A stretch of DNA of 64,000 nt from Faucicola sp048551375 (GTDB lineage: Bacteria; Pseudomonadota; Gammaproteobacteria; Pseudomonadales; Moraxellaceae): positions 62,001 through 126,000 of the forward strand of contig NZ_JBLYZJ010000003.1 in NCBI RefSeq assembly GCF_048551375.1, written 5' to 3'. Of this stretch, positions 26,868 to 35,682 are shown piece after piece (the stretch's first letter is position 1; each line of letters begins with the position of its first letter). The notes beneath the pieces are model-generated. The model saw only the letters and a list, made by a program, of their open reading frames with translations, had not been told where the DNA came from and did not search any database. The position numbers were made by a program, and so were the translations under genes.

Positions 26868-29234
26868 TTAGAACCAGTTTAGGCGATATTGCAGACCATA
26901 AGTCCGCCCTTGGGCTTCTTGCCCTGCCAAAGGACCTGCAATCGCTTCGGCGGATTGGTTAAACACGCTACGATAGCGAGTATTGGTGAGGTTATAGACC
27001 CCAAATGCTAAATCGCCTTTACCCAGTTTGACTTGCCCTAATAAATCCAGTGTGGCATAGCCTGTGATTTTCGCTTCACGAGATTTGCTAATATTCTTAT
27101 CCACCGCTGCAGCCTGCATATCGTTATAAGCATCATCTGTACCGCCAATCGCATTACCTTGCAGGCGAAGGCTACTGCCTTGTGGGAAGGTATATTGTGC
27201 ATACGCTGTTGCTTTGAGTGGGGTTACTCGAAATGCCCCCAAATCACGCCAAGTACCTACCGCATCTTTATATTCGCCTTTGCCATAAGCAAGACTAGAA
27301 CCTGCCGACCACTCTTGATTAAATCGGTGATTGATACTGGCTTCAACCCCATAGATTCTCTCATCGGTATCAGCAGCGACAACATTAAAATCCTTGGTAA
27401 ACTGCACCACTTTATCTGAGGTATTATAAAACCCCACGACTTTGGCTTGGGTTTTGTCAAAATCACCCTGCCAACCAAGCTCATAGTTATTGACTGTAAT
27501 CGGTGCAACCGTATCAGAATTAACCTTAAAGCCGACATTCACATCTCGTAGTACCCGCTGAATATCGGGTAGATTAAAGCCTTGAGAAAAGTTAGCAAAA
27601 ATTTTCTGTTGGGGTGCGATGTTATAACTTGCCCCAAGATTAAATAAGGTTTTGTTATGGCGGGTTTCACCTGCAGGCACACTACCTGCTTGATAAGGCA
27701 ACTTGAACTGAGCCAATAAATCTTGTAATTGGGCTTCGTTACGAGTGGTAAAGGCATCTGTCTTGCTGGTGATGTTTTGGTAGCGAACACCGCCACTCAC
27801 ATGCCACTTGTCCGTAATATCAGCATCTAAATTAACAAATGCCCCTACCTTATCAATGGTGCTGTTTGGGCCTGCGGTGTAGCGTGCATTGTTCGGCTGA
27901 ATCGTCAGCCCATTACTGTCAATAAAGGTTTTCAGGTCGCTACCATCGTAATGCTGTTTGTCTGTTTCTCGCTCATAGTCAGCACCATAGCTCCATAATA
28001 GCTTTTTATCTTGCCATGTACTGGGGGTTTGCATGGCGGCACGCAGACCCATCACATTGATATCCGCTGTCGATTGCAAGATACTGTAGGCACTATTTGC
28101 CAGTTTCTTTTTATATTTGTCTTTGGTTGCGTTATCAACTGCCAAACTGTCAATCAAGGGATAGGCAGGTTTGACCGATATGGGGGCAGGTGTCGGATAA
28201 TAGCGTCCGTCTTCTTGACGATAATAACCTGTCACGTTCAGATTAGAGCCTTTGATATCACTGTTATTGTAGTTAAGGCTCACGGTGGATTTTTTGGTAA
28301 AGGGTTGATTGTCTAATTGCAACCCTTTGATGGCTTGCATTGATGGCGTATCGCCTTTGAGTAGCACACCTAACCCTTTGCCATAATCAGGGGCATAGTC
28401 GGTATCTTGTGCGTCTTTATAATAAGTAGCCGCCAAATTGATGTTTTGTGTGGGTGTGGCTTGATAGTTGAGATTGGTGTTGACACTCAAACTATCAGTA
28501 TCTTGTAAATCCGTTTGCCAAACTTCTGGGGCAATGCGTTTATTGCCACTATCAAAGCGTCCACCCCTTGATTCATAATCCACATCTACTCGAGCGTTAA
28601 GCTTGTCGTTACCAAAAGTCACTGTCTGCCCAGCACTATAACCCAACGCATCTTTGTTAAAATTATTATTGCTCGATACACCGATACGACTTTCACCATG
28701 TAGCCCTTGTTGGTAGCTAGATTTGGTCACTAGATTAATCAGTCCACCTGTTGCCCCAGCCCCATAGATACTGGTTGCCCCTGACAAGACTTCGATACGC
28801 TCTAACTGTTCAGGGTTGATGCTATTGATTTGGCGTGAAATATCTCGAGAGCCTGTCAAGGGTACGCCATTGATAAGGTATTGGACGGGTCTGCCGTGCA
28901 TAGTCATGCCAAAGTTACTCGCTGTACCACTGCCCACGCCTAAGCTTGGCACAAGTTGCCCCAACACATCAATGACGGTACGACCTGCTACTGCTTGTTG
29001 GGAAATTTGTTTTTCGGTAATGACTTGGGTAACTTCAGGCATTTCACTGATTTTTTGTGCCAATGCCGTGCCTGATTTGATTTCGGAATAGAATGTCAAC
29101 TCATCCAACGTTGTGGTAGGTATATCATCGTTCGCTGATATTTGTGCTTTGGCGGTTTCGGCATGCAGTTGTTGGTTAACCGCAACTGCTAGCAGGGTCA
29201 TTATAAAAGCTTTTTGATACATAAAAATACTCAC
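26868..29234 (-). CDS. TonB-dependent ferric-siderophore receptor
   Basis: This outer-membrane receptor has 788 residues: a signal peptide of about 25 residues (ending LHA), a TonB-box-like segment near LDELTFYSE, a plug domain with GRPVQYLINGVPL and IEVLSGATSIYGAGATGGLINLV, and a C-terminal beta barrel ending in the aromatic residue of RLNWF. The plug resembles aerobactin/rhizobactin-class receptors, but the ligand cannot be fixed. A Fur box lies 60 bp upstream (29294-29312). It supplies the substrate for the FhuBCD-like transporter downstream. Confidence 0.93.
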   Translation of the reverse strand: MSIFMYQKAFIMTLLAVAVNQQLHAETAKAQISANDDIPTTTLDELTFYSEIKSGTALAQKISEMPEVTQVITEKQISQQAVAGRTVIDVLGQLVPSLGVGSGTASNFGMTMHGRPVQYLINGVPLTGSRDISRQINSINPEQLERIEVLSGATSIYGAGATGGLINLVTKSSYQQGLHGESRIGVSSNNNFNKDALGYSAGQTVTFGNDKLNARVDVDYESRGGRFDSGNKRIAPEVWQTDLQDTDSLSVNTNLNYQATPTQNINLAATYYKDAQDTDYAPDYGKGLGVLLKGDTPSMQAIKGLQLDNQPFTKKSTVSLNYNNSDIKGSNLNVTGYYRQEDGRYYPTPAPISVKPAYPLIDSLAVDNATKDKYKKKLANSAYSILQSTADINVMGLRAAMQTPSTWQDKKLLWSYGADYERETDKQHYDGSDLKTFIDSNGLTIQPNNARYTAGPNSTIDKVGAFVNLDADITDKWHVSGGVRYQNITSKTDAFTTRNEAQLQDLLAQFKLPYQAGSVPAGETRHNKTLFNLGASYNIAPQQKIFANFSQGFNLPDIQRVLRDVNVGFKVNSDTVAPITVNNYELGWQGDFDKTQAKVVGFYNTSDKVVQFTKDFNVVAADTDERIYGVEASINHRFNQEWSAGSSLAYGKGEYKDAVGTWRDLGAFRVTPLKATAYAQYTFPQGSSLRLQGNAIGGTDDAYNDMQAAAVDKNISKSREAKITGYATLDLLGQVKLGKGDLAFGVYNLTNTRYRSVFNQSAEAIAGPLAGQEAQGRTYGLQYRLNWF

Positions 29235-29293
29235 TCAAATCTAACAAATTATTTTGGTTCTGTAACAAGTGAGTAATATTAGCATATTTTATT

Positions 29294-29312
29294 GATAATG
29301 ATAATCATTATT
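29294..29312. promoter_or_regulatory. Fur box
   Basis: GATAATGATAATCATTATT matches the classic 19-bp Fur consensus at 18 of 19 positions. It lies about 60 bp upstream of the TonB receptor start, so the receptor should be iron-repressed. Confidence 0.9.
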
Positions 29313-29389
29313 ATTTGTTATTTTGAAAAAATTTTAACTCTTGAGAGACTGTAAAAGACTCCCCTTAATTTATGATTTATGATTTATGA

Positions 29390-29647
29390 TTATTGTTGAT
29401 TGATAAAACGACTCGATGTTCTTGGTAATGCAAATGCAAAGGGCAAACTAAGCAATAACATCCCCCCTATTAATAGCAATAGCTCCTGTAAAATACCGAC
29501 CTCATTAACAGCTTGTATCTGACGATAATTGACATACGCCATCGCAAGCCAAACCAAAACTTGCCAATGACTGACGACTATACCGCCAAGTAGGAGCGAA
29601 AAATCACAACAGAATTTGACAGTGACTGTAGTGTGTGTTTTGACATA
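29390..29647 (-). pseudogene. Remnant of a small membrane protein
   Basis: A minus-strand frame of about 85 codons ends at 29390 with no convincing start codon. It reads as two hydrophobic helices (LLLGGIVVSHWQVLVWLAM and ILQELLLLIGGMLLLSLPFA). Its position beside a TonB receptor suggests one of the small membrane proteins common in siderophore loci, but I cannot name it. A short ATG frame in another register overlaps its upstream end, which suggests a frameshift. Confidence 0.35.
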
Positions 29648-29679
29648 TCAGTAATTACCCATACGACCCTAAGCTAGGA

Positions 29680-29819
29680 TTACAAAGTATCTGTGATTGT
29701 TGGATAAAAACTTTGATAGCCGTTTGATTGATAAAAATCCTCACGATGACAAAGGTACAAGCTGGCTTTTTTCTTAGGCATCTCAATATAGTCATAGAAA
29801 TTATTTTTTGGTACGAAAA
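29680..29819 (-). pseudogene. C-terminal fragment, GNAT acetyltransferase-like
   Basis: A minus-strand open frame stops at 29680 and contains LYLCHREDFYQSNGYQSF, which resembles the closing strand-helix of GNAT acetyltransferases (usually FYEKLGF). It runs upstream into the dispersed repeat at 29820-29884 and is lost there, so the 5' part of the gene is missing. Confidence 0.35.
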
Positions 29820-29884
29820 CCGCTCGCCCTAAGCTTATCGAAGGGTCAGTTTCCGTTATGGTTCGGCAAGCTCACCACGAACGG
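29820..29884 (-). repeat. Dispersed repeat, inverted partner of 26757-26822
   Basis: This is the reverse-complement copy of the repeat downstream of the TonB receptor (GGTGAGCTTGCCGAACC on the minus strand). It abuts the truncated GNAT-like fragment. Confidence 0.75.
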
Positions 29885-30039
29885 AAACGTACCAATTTTA
29901 AATTTCTTTCACCATAGTAATATTTTACTTATACTTGTAAAAAACCTAACATCATAGCAAATTCTGTATAAATTTTTGTTCAAGATAAACGAAAGGTGCG
30001 TTAGACGCACCTTACATTTTATAACTTCACTACTACGCA
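29885..30039. other. Rest of the 29.2-30.0 kb gene-poor region
   Basis: AT-rich sequence with a small palindrome AGGTGCGTTAGACGCACCTT near 29994-30013, of the same style as 36762-36825. No gene was seen. The palindrome may help terminate the dehydrogenase gene, which runs leftward and ends at 30040. Confidence 0.4.
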
Positions 30040-30804
30040 TTAATTCATACGAATCGCACCATCCAAACGAATGACTTCACCATTCATATAGCTATTTTCG
30101 ATGATATGAGCGACCAATTTGGCAAATTCCTCTGGATGACCCAATCGCTTAGGAAAAGGCACAGCTTGCTCAAGGCTTGTGCGAGCATTTTCTGGCAAAC
30201 TTGCCATCATTGGCGTGCCGAAAATTCCGGGGGCGATGGTCATAATACGCACTTGATGACGTGCCAATTCACGAGCCAGTGGTAGCGTCAAGCCAACCAC
30301 ACCTGCTTTCGATGATGAATAGCTACCTTGTCCGACTTGACCATCAAAGGCAGCAATCGAAGCGGTATTGATAATGATACCTTTATCTTCATTGGCTTCA
30401 ACCTCATTTTTGGCAAGCTGACTGGCAACCAAACGAGCCACGTTAAATGTACCAATCAGGTTAATTTGGATACCTTTAGCAAATTTATCCAAATCAGCAG
30501 GATTGCCTTCTTTATCCAGTAGTTTTTGTACCACCACGATACCTGCACAGTTGACCGAGCCTGAGAGTTTGCCGAATTTGGTAACCCCTGCATCAATGGC
30601 ATTTTTGACATCAGTTTCACTGGTAATATCACATTTGGCAAATAATACCTTGTCACCCAGTTCGCTAACCAATTTATCGCCTGCTTCTTGATTCAAGTCA
30701 GCGATGATGATATTTGCACCTTGAGCTACCAAGTAGCGAGTGGTGGCTTCGCCAAGACCTGACGCACCGCCTGTGATTAAAAAGGTATTGTTTTGGATTT
30801 GCAT
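30040..30804 (-). CDS. Short-chain dehydrogenase, 3-hydroxyacyl-CoA dehydrogenase type 2-like
   Basis: This 254-residue SDR has the cofactor motif TGGASGLGEA (near residues 11-20), NTASIAAFDG with the catalytic Ser region, and YSSSKAG with the catalytic Tyr/Lys. IAPGIFGTPMMA resembles the HSD17B10 / 3-hydroxy-2-methylbutyryl-CoA dehydrogenase group, which acts in isoleucine and fatty-acid breakdown. I place the start at the second in-frame ATG (30804) because AAGGA lies 6 nt before it but touches the first ATG at 30810. It is followed upstream by an acyl-CoA synthetase gene's 3' end, which fits joint acyl-CoA metabolism. Confidence 0.85.
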   Translation of the reverse strand: MQIQNNTFLITGGASGLGEATTRYLVAQGANIIIADLNQEAGDKLVSELGDKVLFAKCDITSETDVKNAIDAGVTKFGKLSGSVNCAGIVVVQKLLDKEGNPADLDKFAKGIQINLIGTFNVARLVASQLAKNEVEANEDKGIIINTASIAAFDGQVGQGSYSSSKAGVVGLTLPLARELARHQVRIMTIAPGIFGTPMMASLPENARTSLEQAVPFPKRLGHPEEFAKLVAHIIENSYMNGEVIRLDGAIRMN

Positions 30805-30873
30805 AACCATTCCTTATATGTGTTTAGAACGTACACTAATTATAACTTCATTTCTCTGAATAAAGACGCTAGA

Positions 30874-30937
30874 CCCCTGTATGCACAGGGGTGACGAGCA
30901 ATTAAAATAGTTCCGTCATTCCTGCGAATGCAGGAAT
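30874..30937. repeat. Paired inverted dispersed repeat (dRS3-like)
   Basis: Two hairpins, CCCCTGT/ACAGGGG (30874-30891) and ATTCCT-N8-AGGAAT (30918-30937), with matching outer sequence (AAGACGCT...GTGACG and CGTCATT...AGTGTCTT) form inverted copies of one unit. The second resembles the neisserial dRS3 repeat ATTCCC-N8-GGGAAT. Confidence 0.65.
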
Positions 30938-30972
30938 CCAGTGTCTTTTTGCGTAAGCCTTAGTGTTAAAAA

Positions 30973-32637
30973 CTAATGAGCCACACTCATATTGCGTAGC
31001 ATAAAGCGTTGGACTTTACCACTTGGGGTTTTTGGCAATGCATCAATAAACTCGACAATACGAGGGTACGCATGAGCCGATAGACGTTCATGGACAAGGC
31101 TTTGGATTTCTTTGGCAAGCTCATCGCTACCGCTATAGCCATCTTTTAGCACTACATACGACTTAATCACATGACCACGAATCTCATCAGGCACGCCAAT
31201 CGCTGCAGTTTCGACCACCGCTTCATGCTCCATCACGGTGTTTTCGACATCGGTAGGCCCAACACGGTAGCCTGCGGTGGTGATAATATCGTCATCACGT
31301 CCAGAGAACCAAAACGTGCCATCATCATGTTTTTCGACCATATCGCCAGTAAGGTAATAGCCATTTTCAAACGGATTTTTTTCGTTCCAAGTATAGCCTT
31401 GGAAAAATAGCGAAGGTGAATTTACCACGTCAACCGCCAATTGTCCTTCGACACCATTTGCCACTTCATTGTGATTTTCGTCTAGCACTGCCAAACGATA
31501 GCCTGCCAATGGCACGCCCATTGAGCCGATTGGTTTGTCATGCTCTAGGATATGGTGGCAACAGCACGCCATGCCAAGTTCGGTTTGTCCATAATGGTCA
31601 AGAATCACCGCATCAAGATTGTCATTAATCCATGTCACCACTTCGGTATTCAGCGTTTCACCTGCCGAACTGATACGAGTCAATAGTGGTAATTCATCGG
31701 CTTTTTTATCAAACACACCACTCGATTTCATCATACGGAAAGCGGTTGGTGAGGCGGCTAAGTTGGTGATTTTATGGTTTTTGATAAAATCAAGGGTATG
31801 CTGGGCGTTAAAGCCTGCTTCATTAAAGTGGGTGGTTGCTCCCAATAGCAACGGCCCTGTGATGGCATAATACAAGCCATATGCCCAACCCGGATCAGCC
31901 ATGTTCCAGAAGTTGTCTTCATCGGTCAGACCGACTGCATCAACCATATATAAATAGAAAGCAGTCAAGGCTTTGAGTGGCACTGCCACGCCTTTAGATT
32001 TGCCAACCGTGCCAGAGGTAAACATTTGCAAGAATGGCTCTTCCCCTGTCAACATCACAGGTTCACACTCATCGCTTTGTTCTGCCATTAGGCTATCAAA
32101 TTGTAAATCACCATGTAATTGGGCTTCTTCGGCTGTACCGACCATCACCATTTTTGGTAGATTTTTGATTTCGTTGAATTTTTCACGGTTATGAGCATCA
32201 GTAAATACCACTTTGGTATCGGCTTTTTCAAGGCGATACTCAATGGCTTCGACACCAAATGCGGTAAATAATGGCTGATACACTGCCCCAATTCGCCATG
32301 CACCCACAATAACGGCTAATAAATTTGGGGTACGAGATAGCATGGTAGACACTCGGTCGCCTTTTTTAACGCCTAGCGAAGTGAGCAGATTTGCCATTTT
32401 GCCACTGAGTCTATCTAGTTCCGCATAGGTGATTTTATTGGTATTACCATTGGTATCTTCGTGAACAAGGGCGACTTTGTTGGCTTTGTCGGATTCGGCA
32501 TGGCGACCACAGCATTCAACATAGGCGTTAATGCCGTTGATACGACAGCCTTTTAGGATTTGGCTTTCGAGTTGGTCAATGTTGAATTGGTCGATATAGC
32601 TTTGATAATGGTGGGTGACAGGTTTTTGACTTTCCAT
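30973..32637 (-). CDS. AMP-forming acyl-CoA synthetase
   Basis: This enzyme of about 554 residues belongs to the acetyl/medium-chain acyl-CoA ligase family. It has the P-loop-like MFTSGTVGKSKGVAVP, adenylate motif DHYGQTELG, YYLTGDM, hinge GRDDDIITTAGYRVGPTDVE, and the C-terminal catalytic lysine in PKTPSGKVQR. The start is ATG at 32637, with a strong AGGAG 7-8 nt upstream; a TTG at 32730 extends the frame without support. It activates a carboxylic acid as its CoA thioester, and the substrate chain is not clear. The SDR gene lies 168 bp downstream and a LysR gene lies upstream on the same strand. Confidence 0.9.
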   Translation of the reverse strand: MESQKPVTHHYQSYIDQFNIDQLESQILKGCRINGINAYVECCGRHAESDKANKVALVHEDTNGNTNKITYAELDRLSGKMANLLTSLGVKKGDRVSTMLSRTPNLLAVIVGAWRIGAVYQPLFTAFGVEAIEYRLEKADTKVVFTDAHNREKFNEIKNLPKMVMVGTAEEAQLHGDLQFDSLMAEQSDECEPVMLTGEEPFLQMFTSGTVGKSKGVAVPLKALTAFYLYMVDAVGLTDEDNFWNMADPGWAYGLYYAITGPLLLGATTHFNEAGFNAQHTLDFIKNHKITNLAASPTAFRMMKSSGVFDKKADELPLLTRISSAGETLNTEVVTWINDNLDAVILDHYGQTELGMACCCHHILEHDKPIGSMGVPLAGYRLAVLDENHNEVANGVEGQLAVDVVNSPSLFFQGYTWNEKNPFENGYYLTGDMVEKHDDGTFWFSGRDDDIITTAGYRVGPTDVENTVMEHEAVVETAAIGVPDEIRGHVIKSYVVLKDGYSGSDELAKEIQSLVHERLSAHAYPRIVEFIDALPKTPSGKVQRFMLRNMSVAH

Positions 32638-32788
32638 GAAAACACTCCTAAAGTCGTCCGTGAAATAGGGATTGGGTAAAAATTTTACCCTTAGTGGTAT
32701 TAGTTTGCCCAATTTTTTATAAAATTTCAAGTATTATGAGATATTTTGTATCGTTATAATATCATCCTCTATTTTAACCATACCTTTA

Positions 32789-33700
32789 TCAAGGCAAAAC
32801 TCCCCATAATTCACTGGTCGGATAGTCCAATAAAAAATTAACAAATGTCTGCATAGCAGGGGATAACGCACGGTTTTTTTGACGGTATAATAAAAATCGG
32901 CGTGTAATGACGGGCTCGACCAACAGTCGCATTTGTAAATTTTGCTGTTGCACCCAGTCTTTGGCATACGGCAAACACAGGGTAATCCCGAGGTTTTTGG
33001 CAGTCATACCCAGTGCGGTGGAGAGTAAATTGACTTCGTATTGCGGTTTTAAAATCGGCTTGGCAAGGGTTTGGGGTAAATCGGCATACAATTTTTGAGT
33101 AAACGGCCCTGTCAAGGTAATCAACGGCTCATGCTCAAGGGCTGACCAAGCCACCTGCGACTGCTGTGCCAAAGGGTGCATGGGCGGTACTACCACAAAA
33201 AATGGCAATTCAAACAGCAATTCGGCATGAATGTGCTGTTCATAACGCCTTTCTGCCCCAATCCCCAAATCCACCGCATTATCCTGTAGGTGCTTTAGCA
33301 CGGATTCCACCGAACAATCCACCAATTGAATGTGAATATGCGGATATTTTTGACAAAACTCAGCAATAATAATCGGCATGGCAGAGGCGGCAAATTGTTG
33401 CGACACTGCCATGCGTATCTGCCCTTGCTCCAAACTGGTCAATTCTTGGGCTTGGGTTTCAAATAATGTGAGTTCATTTAACACCCGTTTGGCTTGTGGT
33501 AATAGGTGTTCGCCCATCGTTGAGAGGTTGACTTGGCGAGTAGTACGGTCAAATAACTTTACGTCAATACTCTGCTCTAGGTCTTTTATTAGCCCACTTA
33601 ATGCCGATTGGGTCAAAAATAATTTGCTCGAGGCTCGGCTAAAACTGCCACTTTCAGCCACGGTGACAAAGGCTCGTAATTGTCGAAAGCTCACATTCAT
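32789..33700 (-). CDS. LysR-type transcriptional regulator
   Basis: This 303-residue protein has an N-terminal winged helix-turn-helix (FRQLRAFVTVAESGSFSRAS..LFLTQSALSGLIKDLE) and a substrate-binding domain typical of LysR regulators. It is transcribed divergently from the tyrosine-degradation genes across a 150-bp gap and could regulate them. It also lies just upstream of the acyl-CoA synthetase on its own strand, so either set could be its target. Confidence 0.92.
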   Translation of the reverse strand: MNVSFRQLRAFVTVAESGSFSRASSKLFLTQSALSGLIKDLEQSIDVKLFDRTTRQVNLSTMGEHLLPQAKRVLNELTLFETQAQELTSLEQGQIRMAVSQQFAASAMPIIIAEFCQKYPHIHIQLVDCSVESVLKHLQDNAVDLGIGAERRYEQHIHAELLFELPFFVVVPPMHPLAQQSQVAWSALEHEPLITLTGPFTQKLYADLPQTLAKPILKPQYEVNLLSTALGMTAKNLGITLCLPYAKDWVQQQNLQMRLLVEPVITRRFLLYRQKNRALSPAMQTFVNFLLDYPTSELWGVLP

Positions 33701-33734
33701 TAGTTTTTCCGATAAATAAATAAAAAAATACTGA

Positions 33735-33754
33735 TAGTCTTATAAATCATACTA
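33735..33754. promoter_or_regulatory. Possible LysR operator
   Basis: TAGT-N12-ACTA lies between the divergent lysR and hpd starts, nearer to lysR. Dyads of this length with AT-rich centres are typical LysR sites, but short matches arise easily by chance. Confidence 0.3.
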
Positions 33755-33850
33755 GCATATTATCACGTCCATACGGTGGCAAAATTTCGTTTTGTCATTA
33801 TTTATTTGTCATCATTGAATAAGCAATTCGCTAACATGGAGTAACAGCAA

Positions 33851-34933
33851 ATGACTGATTTATTTGAAAATCCAATGGGATTACAAGGTTTTGAGTTTGT
33901 CGAGTACAGCTCACCAGAGCCTGAAAAACTGGCAGAATTATTTGTCAAATTGGGCTTTACCCATGTTGCCAATCACCGCTCAAAAGACGTGGCGTTATAC
34001 CGTCAAGGTGATATCAATTTTATCCTTAACCGTGAAGCCAAAAGCCCTGCCTCCTATTTTGCCGATGAGCATGGTGCTGGGGCGTGTGGCATGGGTTTTC
34101 GTGTCAAAAATGCCCAACAAGCCTATGAACGTGCCATTGAAATGGGGGCTCAACCTGTTGATTTGGCAACCAATGCAATGGAGCTAAAACTCCCTGCTAT
34201 CAAAGGCATTGGCGGTAGTTTGATTTATTTGATTGACCGTTTTGGTGAAAATAACACGATTTATGATATTGATTTTGAATACCTGCCAAATGTGGACAAA
34301 CACCCCAAAGGTCACGGTCTTCGCTTGATTGACCACTTGACCCACAATGTCTATCGTGGTCGTATGGCGTATTGGGCTTCATTTTATGAAAAAATCTTTA
34401 ATTTCCGTGAAATCCGCTACTTTGACATCAAAGGCGAATATACAGGCTTGACCAGTAAAGCCATGACTGCCCCAGACGGTATGATTCGTATTCCATTGAA
34501 TGAAGAATCAAAACAAGGTGGCGGTCAAATTGAAGAATACTTGATGCAGTTTAATGGCGAAGGGATTCAGCACATTGCCCTATTGAGTGATGACTTGCTG
34601 ACTACCATTGATAGCTTACGTCAAGCAGGTGTACCGTTGATGACTGCCCCACCAGCGACTTATTATGAGATGTTGGATGAGCGTTTGCCAAATCATGGTG
34701 AAAATGTCGAAGCCTTACAAACTCGTGGTATCTTGCTGGATGGTACGACTGAAGGCGGTAGCCCCCGTTTGTTATTACAAATTTTCTCAGAAACCGTGAT
34801 GGGCCCTGTGTTTTTTGAATTTATCCAACGTAAAGGCGATTATCGTGAAGGCTTTGGCGAGGGTAACTTTAAGGCGTTATTTGAATCCATGGAACGTGAC
34901 CAAATCCGCCGTGGTGCATTAGAAACGCAATAA
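33851..34933 (+). CDS. hpd: 4-hydroxyphenylpyruvate dioxygenase
   Basis: This 360-residue two-domain VOC-fold enzyme converts 4-hydroxyphenylpyruvate to homogentisate in tyrosine breakdown. The iron ligands fit the family facial triad: H162 in LIDHLTHNV, H241 in GIQHIALL, and E323 in GPVFFEFIQRKG. The ending GNFKALFESMERDQ-RRG is typical. GGAG lies upstream of ATG. It is the first gene of a plus-strand set with a VOC protein, fahA, an NhaC-type carrier and maiA; the next gene starts 9 bp after its stop. Confidence 0.95.
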   Translation: MTDLFENPMGLQGFEFVEYSSPEPEKLAELFVKLGFTHVANHRSKDVALYRQGDINFILNREAKSPASYFADEHGAGACGMGFRVKNAQQAYERAIEMGAQPVDLATNAMELKLPAIKGIGGSLIYLIDRFGENNTIYDIDFEYLPNVDKHPKGHGLRLIDHLTHNVYRGRMAYWASFYEKIFNFREIRYFDIKGEYTGLTSKAMTAPDGMIRIPLNEESKQGGGQIEEYLMQFNGEGIQHIALLSDDLLTTIDSLRQAGVPLMTAPPATYYEMLDERLPNHGENVEALQTRGILLDGTTEGGSPRLLLQIFSETVMGPVFFEFIQRKGDYREGFGEGNFKALFESMERDQIRRGALETQ

Positions 34934-34942
34934 GGAGGCAGT

Positions 34943-35521
34943 ATGTCAGCACAACCGATTGCTCAAACTCCACTGATGCAAATTCCTCAAGGGATTCATC
35001 ATGTTGCGTATCGCTGTAAAGATGCCAAACAAACCGTAGAATGGTATCAAAAACACTTAGGCATGGGCTTTATTTTGGCAATTGCTGAAGATAAAGTCCC
35101 CTCAACCCAAGAGTCTGACCCTTATATGCACATTTTTTTGGATGCAGGGAATGGCAATATTTTGGCGTTTTTTGAGCTACCAACCAAGCCTGAAATGGGG
35201 CGTGATGAAAACACGCCCATTTGGACACAGCATTTAGCCCTAAAAGTCGATAGCATGGCAACCTTGCTTGATACCAAAGACAGGCTACTGGCGGAAGGCA
35301 TTGAGGTGATTGGACCAACCAATCACACCTTATTCCACTCGATTTACTTTTTTGACCCCAATGGTCATCGCATCGAGTTGGCGTATGATGTCGCCACGCC
35401 ACAGATGAATCAAGCGTTGGATAAGGTCAAATGGGAAATGTTAAATGAGTGGGCAGTGACCAAAAAAGCCCCCAAACACGCCCAGTGGCTACATGATGGT
35501 AGCCAACCGCCGAATGATTAA
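34943..35521 (+). CDS. VOC-family (glyoxalase-like) protein in tyrosine locus
   Basis: This 192-residue VOC protein has paired beta-alpha-beta units: GIHHVAYRCKDAKQTVEWY at the N-terminus and HSIYFFDPNGHRIELAYD at the C-terminus, with candidate metal ligands His, His and Glu. It begins 9 bp after hpd (GGAGG at its ribosome binding site), so it is co-translated with it. Its substrate is not known to me. It is far too small to be a classical homogentisate 1,2-dioxygenase and of a different fold. Confidence 0.8.
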   Translation: MSAQPIAQTPLMQIPQGIHHVAYRCKDAKQTVEWYQKHLGMGFILAIAEDKVPSTQESDPYMHIFLDAGNGNILAFFELPTKPEMGRDENTPIWTQHLALKVDSMATLLDTKDRLLAEGIEVIGPTNHTLFHSIYFFDPNGHRIELAYDVATPQMNQALDKVKWEMLNEWAVTKKAPKHAQWLHDGSQPPND

Positions 35522-35522
35522 T

Positions 35523-35658
35523 TAAGTAACAGGACAAAATTAAACATTAATATGATAACCCCTCCCTAACCCTCCCCTTCACAGGGGAGGGAACGGTTCT
35601 CCCCCTGACAAGGTGGAGTTAGAGGGGGTTAATCAAATTAAAATTTTCTGCTTACTTA
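35523..35658. repeat. MITE-like element, copy 2
   Basis: It has the same left end TAAGTAACAGGACAA (35523-35537) and the same GC-rich double palindrome core as 17471-17614, ending in CTTACTTA at 35658. It begins directly after the VOC gene stop and fills the gap to fahA. Confidence 0.75.
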
Positions 35659-35682
35659 TTTACTATATGAAAAGGATAATGT

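Noticed and set aside
34943..35521. VOC protein as homogentisate 1,2-dioxygenase
   Set aside because: Far too short (192 residues versus over 400) and of the VOC rather than the cupin fold.
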